From Siculibacillus lacustris (GTDB lineage Bacteria; Pseudomonadota; Alphaproteobacteria; Rhizobiales; Ancalomicrobiaceae): a stretch of DNA of 64,000 bases. The position numbers and the translations under genes are program-made. The notes below the pieces were generated by a model that was not told the DNA's origin, ran no database searches, and saw only the letters and a list, made by a program, of their open reading frames with translations. The stretch spans positions 63,720 through 127,719 of the forward strand of contig NZ_SJFN01000012.1 of assembly GCF_004328075.1 (NCBI RefSeq), given 5' to 3'. Positions 27,181 through 35,251 of the stretch are shown piece by piece (position 1 is the first letter of the stretch; each line of letters opens with the position of its first letter).

Positions 27181-29529
27181 ATGCACGCACCGCTCGCCAC
27201 CTGCTCGGACGGCCGCAGTCTCGGCGCCGTCCGACCGCATCTCGAGATCCGCAACGCGGTCCGCCGCTTCGGCGCCACGACCGCCGTCGACGACGTGTCG
27301 CTGGAACTGGCGCGCGGCGAATTCGTCACGCTGCTCGGCGATTCCGGCTGCGGCAAGATCACGCTGCTGCGCATCGTCGCCGGCTTCACCGCACCGGACG
27401 CCGGCACGGTGGTCTGCGCCGGCACCGACGTCACGCGGCTGGCCCCGGCCGAGCGGCGGATGGGTTTCGTGTTCCAGTCCCATGCGCTGTTTCCGACCAA
27501 GACGGTCGCCCAGAACAGCGGCTTCTCGCCGACCATCGCCCGGCGGCCGCGACGCGAGATCGAAGACCGGGTGCGGGCGCCGGCGGCGCTGGTCGAGATC
27601 GAGCCGCTGCTCGGCCGTTTCCCCCACGAACTCTCCGGCGGTCAGCAACAGCGGGTGGCGCTCGCCCGCGCGCTCGCCGGCAATCCGGAAGTTCTGCTGC
27701 TCGACGAGCCGATGTCGGCGCTCGACGCGCGGATCCGGGCGCGGCTGCGCCAGGAGATCCGGGCTCTGGTCGGTCGTCTCGGGCTGACCACGCTCTACGT
27801 CACCCACGACCAGGAGGAGGCGCTGGCGTTGTCCTACCGGGTGGCGGTGATGCGGGCGGGGCGGATCGAACAGATCGGCACGCCGCGGCAGATCTATCAT
27901 CACCCGGCCTCGCGCTTCGTCGCCGAATTCGTCGGCACCGCCAACCTGACGCTCGCCGCCCTGTCGGTGGTCTTCACCGTCGCCGCGGCGCTCGGCCTCG
28001 CCTATGCCGTCGACTGCGGCGGCGTCCGGCGTCCGGCGCTGGTGCGCTCGGTGGTCCTGATGCCCCTGGTGGCGCCGCCGGTGCTGATCGCCGCCGCCAC
28101 GGTGATGCTGTTCGGCCGGCGCGGTCTCGTGACTCACGGGTTGCTCGACCACGGCCTCGGCCTGATCGACGCCGACGAGACCAACATCTACGGCCTGTTC
28201 GGGGTGGTCTTCGCCCAGGTCCTGTCCTTCCTGCCGGCGGCCTTCATCGTCCTCGACAACGTGTTGCGGCGCCAGAACGGCCGTGTCGACGAGGCCGCCG
28301 CCGGCCTCGGCGCCGATCGACGGCAGATCGTCGGGGGCGTGACGCTGCCGCTCGCCTGGCCGGGGATCCAGCGGGCGATCGTGCTGGTGTTCATCATGAG
28401 CCTCACCGACTTCGGCAATCCGTTGATCCTCGGCCGCGACACGCCGGTCCTCGCCGGGGTGGTCTATGACGAGATCACCGCCTTCCAGAACGTGCCGCTG
28501 GCCGCGGCGCTGTGCGTCTGGTTGATCGTGCCGGCGCTGGGGTCGCACCTCCTGCTCGAGCGGATCGGCGGCCGGCGCCGCTATGCCAGCCTCGAGGCGG
28601 CGGGCGCTTCCGAACTGGCCCTGCCGAGATCCTGGCGGATCGGCCTCGGCGCGCTCGCCGGCGTCGTCGCGGCGCTGGTGCTGACCATCTACGGCACCAT
28701 GGTGCTCGGCGCCTTCGTCCGGGTGTGGGGGGTCGACTGGAGCCCGACGCTCGGCCATTTCGGGGGAAGCGGGGTCGACGTCGGCCTGCCCGGGACCGGT
28801 TACGGCAGTTCCGACCGCGGTCTCGCCACGGTCTGGGACAGCGTGGTGGTCGCCGGCATCGCCGGGCCGATCGGCGGGCTCCTCGGCGTGGTCGTCGCCC
28901 ATGTGGTCGAACGCATCCGGCCGCCGGGCGGCGAACTGATCGCCTTCCTGGCGCTGGTCCCGGCGATCCTGCCCGGCATCGTCTTCGGCGTCGGCTACAT
29001 CATCGCCTTCGAGCATTTCGGCGTGGTGCCGGACGCGGTGGTGCTCGGCAAGGCGCTGGGCGGCGGATTGTTGCCGATCGCCGCGGTGATCGCCGATCGG
29101 CGGATGGACGTCGCGCCGGATCTGAACCTCGGCCACTACACCCACGAGAAGAACCCGCTGACCACCCGCGTCGCGCTGGAGACGCTGCGGGTGATCGCGC
29201 GCGACGGTCTGGTCGAGCGTGCCGCCCGGCGCGGTCGACGGGCGCGCGCGCTGATCGACGCGCGCGCCGGGGCGGGCGGGCCGATCCGCGGGGTCCGCGG
29301 GCTCGGCCTCTTGTTGGCGGTGGAGCTCGATGAGGCGGCGTTTCCGGCGGATCGGCGATCACCGGCGCAGCGCGTGGTCGAGGCCTGTTTTCGGCACGGT
29401 CTGTCGACGACCACCAAGGGCGCGACGGCGATCGGCTTCTCGCCGCCGCTGATCATCGGCGAAGACGAAATCGCCGATGCGGTGGCGCGTCTGTTCGCCG
29501 CCGCCGTCGGGGCGAGCCGGGGGGTGTGA
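27181..29529 (+). CDS. In-frame chimera: PhnT-like ATPase, PhnU/V-like permease and class III aminotransferase-fold fragments
   Basis: One open frame of 782 codons built from three truncated genes. Residues 1 to about 254 are an ABC ATPase of the 2-aminoethylphosphonate type (ELSGGQQQR, LLLDEPMSALD) lacking the C-terminal TOBE part; its Walker A reads GDSGCGKIT, with isoleucine 60 in place of the Mg-binding Ser/Thr. Residues about 255-610 are a double permease missing its first helices and its last ones; the first coupling loop is intact (DEAAAGLGADRRQIVGG). From about 611 it is the C-terminal part of a PLP class III aminotransferase-fold protein (EHFGVVPDAVVLGKALGGG), like PbfA-type lyases. 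The ends of each piece are abrupt. It is unlikely to work as an enzyme or transporter; it is best read as deletion scars, or an assembly artefact. Confidence 0.8.
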   Translation: MHAPLATCSDGRSLGAVRPHLEIRNAVRRFGATTAVDDVSLELARGEFVTLLGDSGCGKITLLRIVAGFTAPDAGTVVCAGTDVTRLAPAERRMGFVFQSHALFPTKTVAQNSGFSPTIARRPRREIEDRVRAPAALVEIEPLLGRFPHELSGGQQQRVALARALAGNPEVLLLDEPMSALDARIRARLRQEIRALVGRLGLTTLYVTHDQEEALALSYRVAVMRAGRIEQIGTPRQIYHHPASRFVAEFVGTANLTLAALSVVFTVAAALGLAYAVDCGGVRRPALVRSVVLMPLVAPPVLIAAATVMLFGRRGLVTHGLLDHGLGLIDADETNIYGLFGVVFAQVLSFLPAAFIVLDNVLRRQNGRVDEAAAGLGADRRQIVGGVTLPLAWPGIQRAIVLVFIMSLTDFGNPLILGRDTPVLAGVVYDEITAFQNVPLAAALCVWLIVPALGSHLLLERIGGRRRYASLEAAGASELALPRSWRIGLGALAGVVAALVLTIYGTMVLGAFVRVWGVDWSPTLGHFGGSGVDVGLPGTGYGSSDRGLATVWDSVVVAGIAGPIGGLLGVVVAHVVERIRPPGGELIAFLALVPAILPGIVFGVGYIIAFEHFGVVPDAVVLGKALGGGLLPIAAVIADRRMDVAPDLNLGHYTHEKNPLTTRVALETLRVIARDGLVERAARRGRRARALIDARAGAGGPIRGVRGLGLLLAVELDEAAFPADRRSPAQRVVEACFRHGLSTTTKGATAIGFSPPLIIGEDEIADAVARLFAAAVGASRGV

Positions 29530-29532
29530 GGC

Positions 29533-29548
29533 GCCCTGCCGCGAGGGC
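29533..29548. terminator. Small hairpin between convergent genes
   Basis: Five-base stem GCCCT/AGGGC with a six-base loop, three bases past the chimeric frame stop. No T-run. Weak candidate terminator. Confidence 0.3.
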
Positions 29549-29617
29549 GGGCGGGTCACTGCGGCGTCGCGAACCGAGGCGCCGGCGATCGAGCACGGAT
29601 CTCGGAGGGTGACGTCG

Positions 29618-30436
29618 TCACTGCGATCTCTCTTTCCTCGTGATGCGGGCGAACAGCTCCTCCATCGAGGACGGCGGCTGCACGTCGAACACCGCTTCCA
29701 GCACCTCGCCCAACGCCGCGGGCGTCGACAGATCGCGTTCGGCGATGATTTCGCCATCGCGCGCCTCGACGACATATCGATTGTTGATCAGCTTGTGCCG
29801 TTGTTCCGCGCCGAGCCGCTCCATGATCAGCACATGTAGGAAAGGCGCCTTGGGGCTGGTCGAGGTGTACCAGTTTCCGAGTTCGTAATCCGACGGCAGC
29901 TGGGGTTCGAGATCGAAGACATACATCGTGCGCCATCCGCCCGGTCGGCGCGCCGCGAGTGTGTAGAGCCCTTCGGTTTGCGTCAGCAGAAACGTACCCA
30001 TCCGCGTCCGTTGCTCGACGCCCGTCGTCAAGCGGAGAGGCGCGTCCATCAGGCAGGCGCCGAAGCCGACATCGGCGAGATAGGTCCCTTCGGGGACATC
30101 GATCTTCAGCAGCATATGGTCGCGCGGCCCGAGCGGACTGTCGGGCGGTGACAGCCAGCGGACGCGCGCGCCGAGGCCGGTCACCGCGAAGCCGATCCGT
30201 TCGAGGACGGCCTTGAACAAGGCGTTCTGCTCGAAGCAATAGCCGCCGCGCCGGCTCTGGACGAGCTTGGCCTCCAGCGACGGCAGATCGAGCAGGACGG
30301 GACGGCCCAGCAACGGGTCCACCCCTTCGAAGGGAATTGCGTCGACATGAGCGCCGTGAAGCGCCGTCAGTGTCGTGAGGTCGCTGTTCGACGATCCCTT
30401 GAAGCCGATCCGATCGAAATCTCGGCCGATGTCCAT
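29618..30436 (-). CDS. Arylamine N-acetyltransferase
   Basis: 272-residue NAT family enzyme that transfers acetyl from acetyl-CoA to arylamines or hydrazines; some relatives act in amide-forming natural-product chemistry. The catalytic triad is visible: Cys67 in RRGGYCFEQN, His107 in PRDHMLL and Asp122 in LADVGFG. ATG 30436 has GGAGG about six bases upstream and removes 14 poorly supported residues. The cytochrome gene ends 28 bases upstream on the same strand, so a shared transcript is likely. Confidence 0.9.
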   Translation of the reverse strand: MDIGRDFDRIGFKGSSNSDLTTLTALHGAHVDAIPFEGVDPLLGRPVLLDLPSLEAKLVQSRRGGYCFEQNALFKAVLERIGFAVTGLGARVRWLSPPDSPLGPRDHMLLKIDVPEGTYLADVGFGACLMDAPLRLTTGVEQRTRMGTFLLTQTEGLYTLAARRPGGWRTMYVFDLEPQLPSDYELGNWYTSTSPKAPFLHVLIMERLGAEQRHKLINNRYVVEARDGEIIAERDLSTPAALGEVLEAVFDVQPPSSMEELFARITRKERSQ

Positions 30437-30464
30437 ATGCGCCTCCACGTTCTCTGGTCGCCGA

Positions 30465-30923
30465 TCATCTTCCATCAACGGTGATGCGATAGGTTTGGTG
30501 ACAGGCGATACAGTTGTGCATCGTCTCGGCGAGCGCCTTGTTGATCTGCATGGCCGGCGCGCGTGCGGTCGCCTCGTCGGCGATCTGATCGAATCCGGTC
30601 CGCATGGATGCGATCATCGCTTTCCAGGCGTCGCTTTCCTTGGCGGCCAAGGTCGGCGGTCGGACGAGCGTGGTCGTCGCCTTGCGGCCGCGTGCCGCCG
30701 CCACACGCGCGACCTGATCCAGATCGCCCGAGCCGAGCCCCTCTTCGATCTCCGCCACGGCGGTCAAGAAGGATCGCATCTGAGTGAGGACGAAGATTCT
30801 CTCCGTTTCCGTCCGTTCGGTCGGCGCGCGGGTATCCGGCGAGTCGTCGGCACGGCTCGGACATGAAAGTCCACCGAGCAGGAGAAATTGGGCGATCACG
30901 ATCGATGCGAGGTGATGGCGCAT
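30465..30923 (-). CDS. Small exported cytochrome c, class II-like
   Basis: 152-residue periplasmic haem protein. A signal peptide (hydrophobic to about residue 19, cleaved around SRA) is followed by a helix-rich body and a single haem-binding CIACH at 138-142 near the C-terminus, the layout of cytochrome c'/class II proteins (haem box late, four-helix bundle). The sixth ligand cannot be placed. Lies between the glycosyltransferase and the arylamine acetyltransferase on the same strand. Confidence 0.8.
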   Translation of the reverse strand: MRHHLASIVIAQFLLLGGLSCPSRADDSPDTRAPTERTETERIFVLTQMRSFLTAVAEIEEGLGSGDLDQVARVAAARGRKATTTLVRPPTLAAKESDAWKAMIASMRTGFDQIADEATARAPAMQINKALAETMHNCIACHQTYRITVDGR

Positions 30924-30976
30924 GGGGAAACTCTCCGGTTTTCGGCGCGCGGGCCGTTCTCGTAGGGATGGAAAGT

Positions 30977-32296
30977 TCAGGCGCCGAGGGCTCGCCGATC
31001 GGCAACCTGATCGGATCGATCGGCGTCGGCGCTCGTCGCCAGGGCTTCGAGGTCGGCAATCAGCGAACTCGCGCGCGCCTCCGCGGCGACGGCATCGCCC
31101 AGCGTTCCGGCGGCCCTGCGGAATTCCGGCTCGGTGAGGAGACGGGCGAGCGCGGCGCGGATCTCTTCGGTGGGGGCCGTCCGCGCGACCGCCAGGCCTG
31201 CGCCGCGCTCCACGATCCGCGCGGCGTTGTCGGCCTGATCGCGGCCATGGGGGATGACGAGCATCGGCAGCCGATGGACGAGCGTGGCCATGACCGTCCC
31301 GTGGCCGCCGTGGGTCACGACGAGCGCGGCATCCTTCAGAACCTGCAGATGCGGAGCGCTGCGAACCACGGCCGTGTTCTCGGCGGGCACCAATGCATCG
31401 GGTTCGATCGGACCACCCAGCGTCACGAGAAGGCGGACCGGCAGCGACGACGCGGCGTCGATCACCCGTTGCAGGACGCCGGCATGGTTCTGAAAGCTAG
31501 TGGAGAAGCCGACGACCACGAGCGGACGCGCGTCGTCTTTCTCCCAAGGCGAATGCCAGGTCTCGGCCCAGAGGGGATCGCCGAGGAGCGGGCCGGCGTA
31601 GCGCATGTTCGGCCGCAGCACCGCCTCCGCGAAATCGAAGGCCTCGGCGGTGCCGAGCCAGTGAACCGCGGCGGCATTCCATTGATCCGCCAAATGGTCG
31701 AGCGGCGCCAGACCGAACGATGCGCGTGCCGCGTTCAACGCCGGCAGAGCCGAATCGAAAACCGCATCGGTCTCCGCTCGCAAGGTCTCATGGACCGTCC
31801 GCTCCTCTTCGGTGCGCGCCGTGCCGAGGCCGGAGCCGAAGGGCGGGATCCCAGGCAGCGGAAAGAAGCTGATCATCGTACCGAGAAGCGCAAGTCTCTG
31901 GCCGATGGCTTCCGCGCCGAGTATCGGGCCGAGCAGCATGTCGAACGCGACGAGGAGATCGGCCGGTTCGCGCCGCAATTCGTCGATCGTATCCTCGGCA
32001 TAAGCCTGCGCCGTGCCGGCCAGGAAACCGGCCACCATGCCGATGCCTTGCCTGTCGCTCACGCTCCAGTCGGGCGGATCGCCCTGCGGTGCGCGGTCGG
32101 TGCGGTTGGGCGCGCGACGCCAGGGCACGAACCGTGCGCCGACGGCTTCGGCATCGGGGCGGTTCACGCCGTCGCTCATGACGCGCACCGCGTGTCCCGC
32201 CGCGACGAGCCGACGGACGACCGGCATGACCGGCGAAACATTGCCGCCGAGGTGGGCCGTCGCGAACAGGAAATTCAATGGCTCTGGCTCGGTCAT
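30977..32296 (-). CDS. GT1/UGT-type glycosyltransferase
   Basis: 439-residue cytosolic glycosyltransferase of the MGT/UGT type. The N-terminal acceptor domain begins NFLFATAHLGGNVSPVMPVV; the C-terminal donor domain has APHLQVLKDAALVVTHGGHG, TVMATLVHRLPMLVIPHGRD and QADNAARI, the nucleotide-sugar signature. Members decorate lipids, macrolides or polyketides. The start overlaps by four bases (ATGA) a TetR-like remnant, suggesting it was once the second gene of a regulator-led operon. Confidence 0.87.
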   Translation of the reverse strand: MTEPEPLNFLFATAHLGGNVSPVMPVVRRLVAAGHAVRVMSDGVNRPDAEAVGARFVPWRRAPNRTDRAPQGDPPDWSVSDRQGIGMVAGFLAGTAQAYAEDTIDELRREPADLLVAFDMLLGPILGAEAIGQRLALLGTMISFFPLPGIPPFGSGLGTARTEEERTVHETLRAETDAVFDSALPALNAARASFGLAPLDHLADQWNAAAVHWLGTAEAFDFAEAVLRPNMRYAGPLLGDPLWAETWHSPWEKDDARPLVVVGFSTSFQNHAGVLQRVIDAASSLPVRLLVTLGGPIEPDALVPAENTAVVRSAPHLQVLKDAALVVTHGGHGTVMATLVHRLPMLVIPHGRDQADNAARIVERGAGLAVARTAPTEEIRAALARLLTEPEFRRAAGTLGDAVAAEARASSLIADLEALATSADADRSDQVADRRALGA

Positions 32297-32480
32297 GGCG
32301 AAGTGCCCCCATTGGACGAGATCAGCGAGGCTTGGGCGAGAACCGCGTCGACGAGCATCTGGACGATCCGTGCCGCTTCGGCGCGCGATCGCTGCAGGTC
32401 CTGCCGCGCGAGCTTCCAGACATGGACGTCGGTTGCCGCGACGAGCGCGTCGAGCGTTCGCACGCGGTCCGAGGTCGATC
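32293..32480 (-). pseudogene. C-terminal remnant of a TetR/AcrR-type regulator
   Basis: About 61 codons (STSDRVRTLDALVAATDVHV, then WKLARQDLQRSRAEAARIVQ) with the look of a TetR family C-terminal helix ending at a TGA that overlaps the glycosyltransferase start. Upstream the same frame stays open only to a TAG near 32560, with no start codon and no helix-turn-helix, so the DNA-binding half has been lost. Assignment rests on the WKLxRxDLxRS pattern and is moderate. Confidence 0.5.
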
Positions 32481-32556
32481 GTCGTCCTGCCTGGAGCCTG
32501 TTCCGATCAGGCCGAAACAGCCCGATCGACGAGACTTCGTTCCGACGGAAACCGCT

Positions 32557-32847
32557 CTAGAGCCCGGTTGCCTCGAAGCCGGCCCGCAGATCCTCCGCTG
32601 TCATGCAGGGCGACAGCGTGACCTTGCAGCCCAGATCGAAAAACGGCTCTGCAATCACCACGCTCAGGCTCGGTTCCTTCATGTCGAAGACATAGAGGCC
32701 CGACCGCAGGCCGTTGTCGGTCGTGTAGTAGGCCGCCTCCGGCTTGAATTTCTCGATGAACGCGCCGATCGCCTTTTGCAGGGCGCCGGACTTGATCGCT
32801 TCGCTTCCGTCGTGCGCATCCAGATGAGTTCGCAGCATCATTCGCAT
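32557..32847 (-). CDS. Conserved 96-residue protein of unknown function
   Basis: Small cytoplasmic protein with alternating strands and helices (MRMMLRTHLDAHDGSEAIKS, KPEAAYYTTDNGLRSGLYVF, VIAEPFFDLGCKVTLSPCM), the look of a dimeric alpha-beta barrel/ferredoxin-like fold. I recognise it as a widespread conserved hypothetical with no known role. ATG 32847 has GGAGG about nine bases upstream, which excludes the much longer frame to 33537 that overlaps the next gene. Confidence 0.7.
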   Translation of the reverse strand: MRMMLRTHLDAHDGSEAIKSGALQKAIGAFIEKFKPEAAYYTTDNGLRSGLYVFDMKEPSLSVVIAEPFFDLGCKVTLSPCMTAEDLRAGFEATGL

Positions 32848-33011
32848 TGTCCTGCCCTCCTGGGTCATGACTCGGAAAAGAGAAGTTCGGCCATGAGCCG
32901 GTGCGGAAGCCTGCGCCGATCCGCTTCGCAGCGTCGCGTGTGCTGTCGCGTGCCAAGTCGCGAGCGCGCCCGACCCGATGAGCACGAACCCGTCGGCGCG
33001 ACGGAGTCGCG

Positions 33012-33485
33012 TCAGAGCGGCTTCGCGGTGTGCGACACCACGAGCCAACGACCGTCCTGTTTCCGAAGCACGTCGGTCTCGACGAAATCGGCCTCTCGCG
33101 CCTCCTGCGACTTGAAGCGCAGGCCGACGTGAACGATCCCGACCGCGTGGGCGATGGTGTCCGTCACGGTAATGTAGGGACCATCGGTCTGCTTGATGTC
33201 CACCCCGCTCAGGATCGTGAACACGGCCTCCCAGCGGCCTCTGACGGCGTCCCAGCCGACCGCAACCGTCTTGTCGCCGGGATTGACCAGCGTGACATCG
33301 GCTCCGTGCGACCAGACCTTTGCAATGGCGCCGACGTCGCGCGCGTGGATGGCCGCCTGACTCGCGTCGATGGCGGCCTTCACGTCCGCTTCCTGGGCCC
33401 CGACGTCGGACGGCCACGCGAGCGAGAGCAGGGCTGCGACAGACAAAGTGGCAGCAGCAACACGGTTGCGACCGGTCGTCTTCAT
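33012..33485 (-). CDS. Exported NTF2/SnoaL-like protein
   Basis: 157-residue protein with a signal peptide (RVAAATLSVAALLSLAWPSD, cleaved after GAQ) followed by a cone-shaped NTF2-like fold: DVKAAIDASQAAIHARDVGA, then VNPGDKTVAVGWDAVRG and the closing strand DGRWLVVSHTAKPL. DUF4440-like relatives bind small ligands or are isomerases; no catalytic residues can be assigned. GGAGG precedes ATG 33485. Divergent from the two-HTH regulator. Confidence 0.75.
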   Translation of the reverse strand: MKTTGRNRVAAATLSVAALLSLAWPSDVGAQEADVKAAIDASQAAIHARDVGAIAKVWSHGADVTLVNPGDKTVAVGWDAVRGRWEAVFTILSGVDIKQTDGPYITVTDTIAHAVGIVHVGLRFKSQEAREADFVETDVLRKQDGRWLVVSHTAKPL

Positions 33486-33622
33486 GGGGTCCTCCTCCCA
33501 AATCCCGAATAGTCTCGATCGGGAAATAACAGGTCACCAGGAGGGGCGGTCGAAAAACATTGCGCCTATCGATCGTCCTCCGTAAAATCCCTCAAACGGG
33601 CGTATATCGGGGGGGGACGACG

Positions 33623-34543
33623 TTGGAACAAGCGGAGATCGAACGTCTCGTCGGCGGGCCACCGCGTCTTTCCTTGGCGGAGATCGGCGATCATCCGCGC
33701 ATTTCCGAGGCACGTGAGGTCTTTCTCGACCGGTTACTAGGTCTATATAGCGGAGATCCTCATACGGTCAGGCTTCTGATCGAATCCGGGCGGTTTCTCG
33801 TCTATCACATAGCCGGCGTCCTCGATGCGGGCGTCGACCCGGCCCGTCGCGAGACCTGGCTCACGATCACGCGGCTCAAACAGGAAATGAGCCGCTTCGG
33901 CCTGGCGAGCGACCGCCACATCGACGGTCTGATCGCACGGCTGTGCTCGACCGGCTTCCTGGATCTGAAGCCCGCCGAACAGGACCGCCGCGTGCGCATC
34001 CTGAAGCCGACGGAAAAGCTGAAGGCGCACGACCGCGATTGGCTCGCCGCCCATGTTGCGCCGCTCGCCGTGCTCTATCCTGAGCACGACTATCGATCCG
34101 TCATGGATCGGGATCCGCAGTTTCACAGCCTCTATCGTCGGATCAGCATCGGCGTTCTGCCGCTCGCGGCTTCGCTGTTGCTGTCGCTCCCCGATACCAT
34201 GCTGTTCTTCAATCACGCCGCCGGCGCCGTGGTACAGGCGGAACTGCTGCGGGCCGCCATGAGGGCACCGGACCATCCCGCCGCTGCCGTGCCTTACGCC
34301 GATGTGGGCAAGCGATTCGGCGTCTCCCTCACGCACGTCCGCCAATTGCTGATCGCGGCCGAGGCGGCGAGCCTCGTCCGGCTTCACGCCCGCGGTGGCC
34401 GCCGTGTCGAGATCCTGCCCCGGCAATGGGCGAGCTACGATCGCGGCATGGCGGTCGGCATGTATCTGCACGACCTGGTGTATGTCGCGACCGAGCGGGC
34501 GTCACGTGGCGCCGGTGCGGGGCAGCCGACGGTCGTGCGATAG
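33623..34543 (+). CDS. Two-HTH transcriptional regulator, paralogue of the one at 55278
   Basis: 306 residues counting from TTG 33623, which has a G-run ribosome site about eight bases upstream; TTG 33560 is an in-frame alternative. A first winged-HTH region (ITRLKQEMSRFGLASDRHID, GFLDLKPAEQDRRVRILKPT) resembles MarR-type domains. A second lies near the C-terminus (DVGKRFGVSLTHVRQLLIAA). Between them is a helical, partly hydrophobic segment. It shares order and many residues with the protein at 55278 (xTWxTIxxLxQEMxxxGxAS, DRRVxxLKPxxK, DPQFxxxxRxI). No ligand domain is recognisable. Target genes unknown; the divergent NTF2-like gene is one candidate. Confidence 0.7.
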   Translation: MEQAEIERLVGGPPRLSLAEIGDHPRISEAREVFLDRLLGLYSGDPHTVRLLIESGRFLVYHIAGVLDAGVDPARRETWLTITRLKQEMSRFGLASDRHIDGLIARLCSTGFLDLKPAEQDRRVRILKPTEKLKAHDRDWLAAHVAPLAVLYPEHDYRSVMDRDPQFHSLYRRISIGVLPLAASLLLSLPDTMLFFNHAAGAVVQAELLRAAMRAPDHPAAAVPYADVGKRFGVSLTHVRQLLIAAEAASLVRLHARGGRRVEILPRQWASYDRGMAVGMYLHDLVYVATERASRGAGAGQPTVVR

Positions 34544-34674
34544 TCCCGATCGAAGACATCGTTCCGATATGGTCGCGGGTTTGTCTGCGCATCGTGGAAG
34601 ATCGGCGCGCCATCCGACGCGAAGTCCGCCCGGCGGGCCGCGTGTCGATGTGACCCGTGCCGCCGCCGAGACGA

Positions 34675-35217
34675 TCAGGGCGCGGTCAGGAAGGGCAGGG
34701 CGCGATCGCGGTCGGACAGGGCTGCGACGGGCCGCGGCCAGGCGATGGCGAGGCGCGGGTCGAGCGGATTGACCCCGGTTTCGGCCGCCGGCGTGTGGGG
34801 CTGGTCGTGCAGATAGACGAGGCCGCAGTCGTCGGTGAGGGTCTGGAAGCCGTGGGCGCAGCCCTGGGGTATCAGCAGCGAGCGATCGCCGTCCTCGGCG
34901 AGCTCGACGCCGACCCATTGGAACCGGGTCGGCGAGTCGGGCCTCAGGTCCACCGCGACGTCGAAGATCTCACCGCGCAGGCAGGAGACCAGCTTGGTCT
35001 CGCTCCACGGTGCGCGTTGCAGGTGCATGCCGCGCACCGTGCCGGCGGCGCGGGTGACGGAATGATTGATCTGGCTGAGGACCGTCGGCCCGCCGAAGGC
35101 GGCGAATTCGTCGCGGCAGAACAGGCGAGCGAACGACCCGCGGGCATCGGCGAGGCGCAGGCGCTCGACGATCCGCACCCCGGCGATGCGGGTCTCGACG
35201 ATGGTGAAGCGGGTCAT
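34675..35217 (-). CDS. dTDP-4-dehydrorhamnose 3,5-epimerase family protein
   Basis: 180-residue RmlC/RfbC-type cupin epimerase acting on a nucleotide 4-keto-6-deoxysugar. Visible marks are SFARLFCRDEFAAFG, VLSQINHSVT, the catalytic histidine region RGMHLQRAPWSETKLV, GEIFDVAVDLR and IPQGCAHGFQTLTD. In this operon the upstream genes make a CDP-sugar, so the true substrate is probably CDP-linked. It is the last gene of the sugar operon, 34 bases after the glycosyltransferase. Confidence 0.88.
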   Translation of the reverse strand: MTRFTIVETRIAGVRIVERLRLADARGSFARLFCRDEFAAFGGPTVLSQINHSVTRAAGTVRGMHLQRAPWSETKLVSCLRGEIFDVAVDLRPDSPTRFQWVGVELAEDGDRSLLIPQGCAHGFQTLTDDCGLVYLHDQPHTPAAETGVNPLDPRLAIAWPRPVAALSDRDRALPFLTAP

Positions 35218-35251
35218 GATCTCCTCCCTGTCGCCGCCGCGGGGCGGGGCC

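Noticed and set aside
27181..29529. A functional multi-domain ATPase-permease-transaminase fusion protein
   Set aside because: Each part is cut inside a conserved domain, the P-loop is damaged and the aminotransferase part lacks its N-terminal half; deletion scars explain it better.
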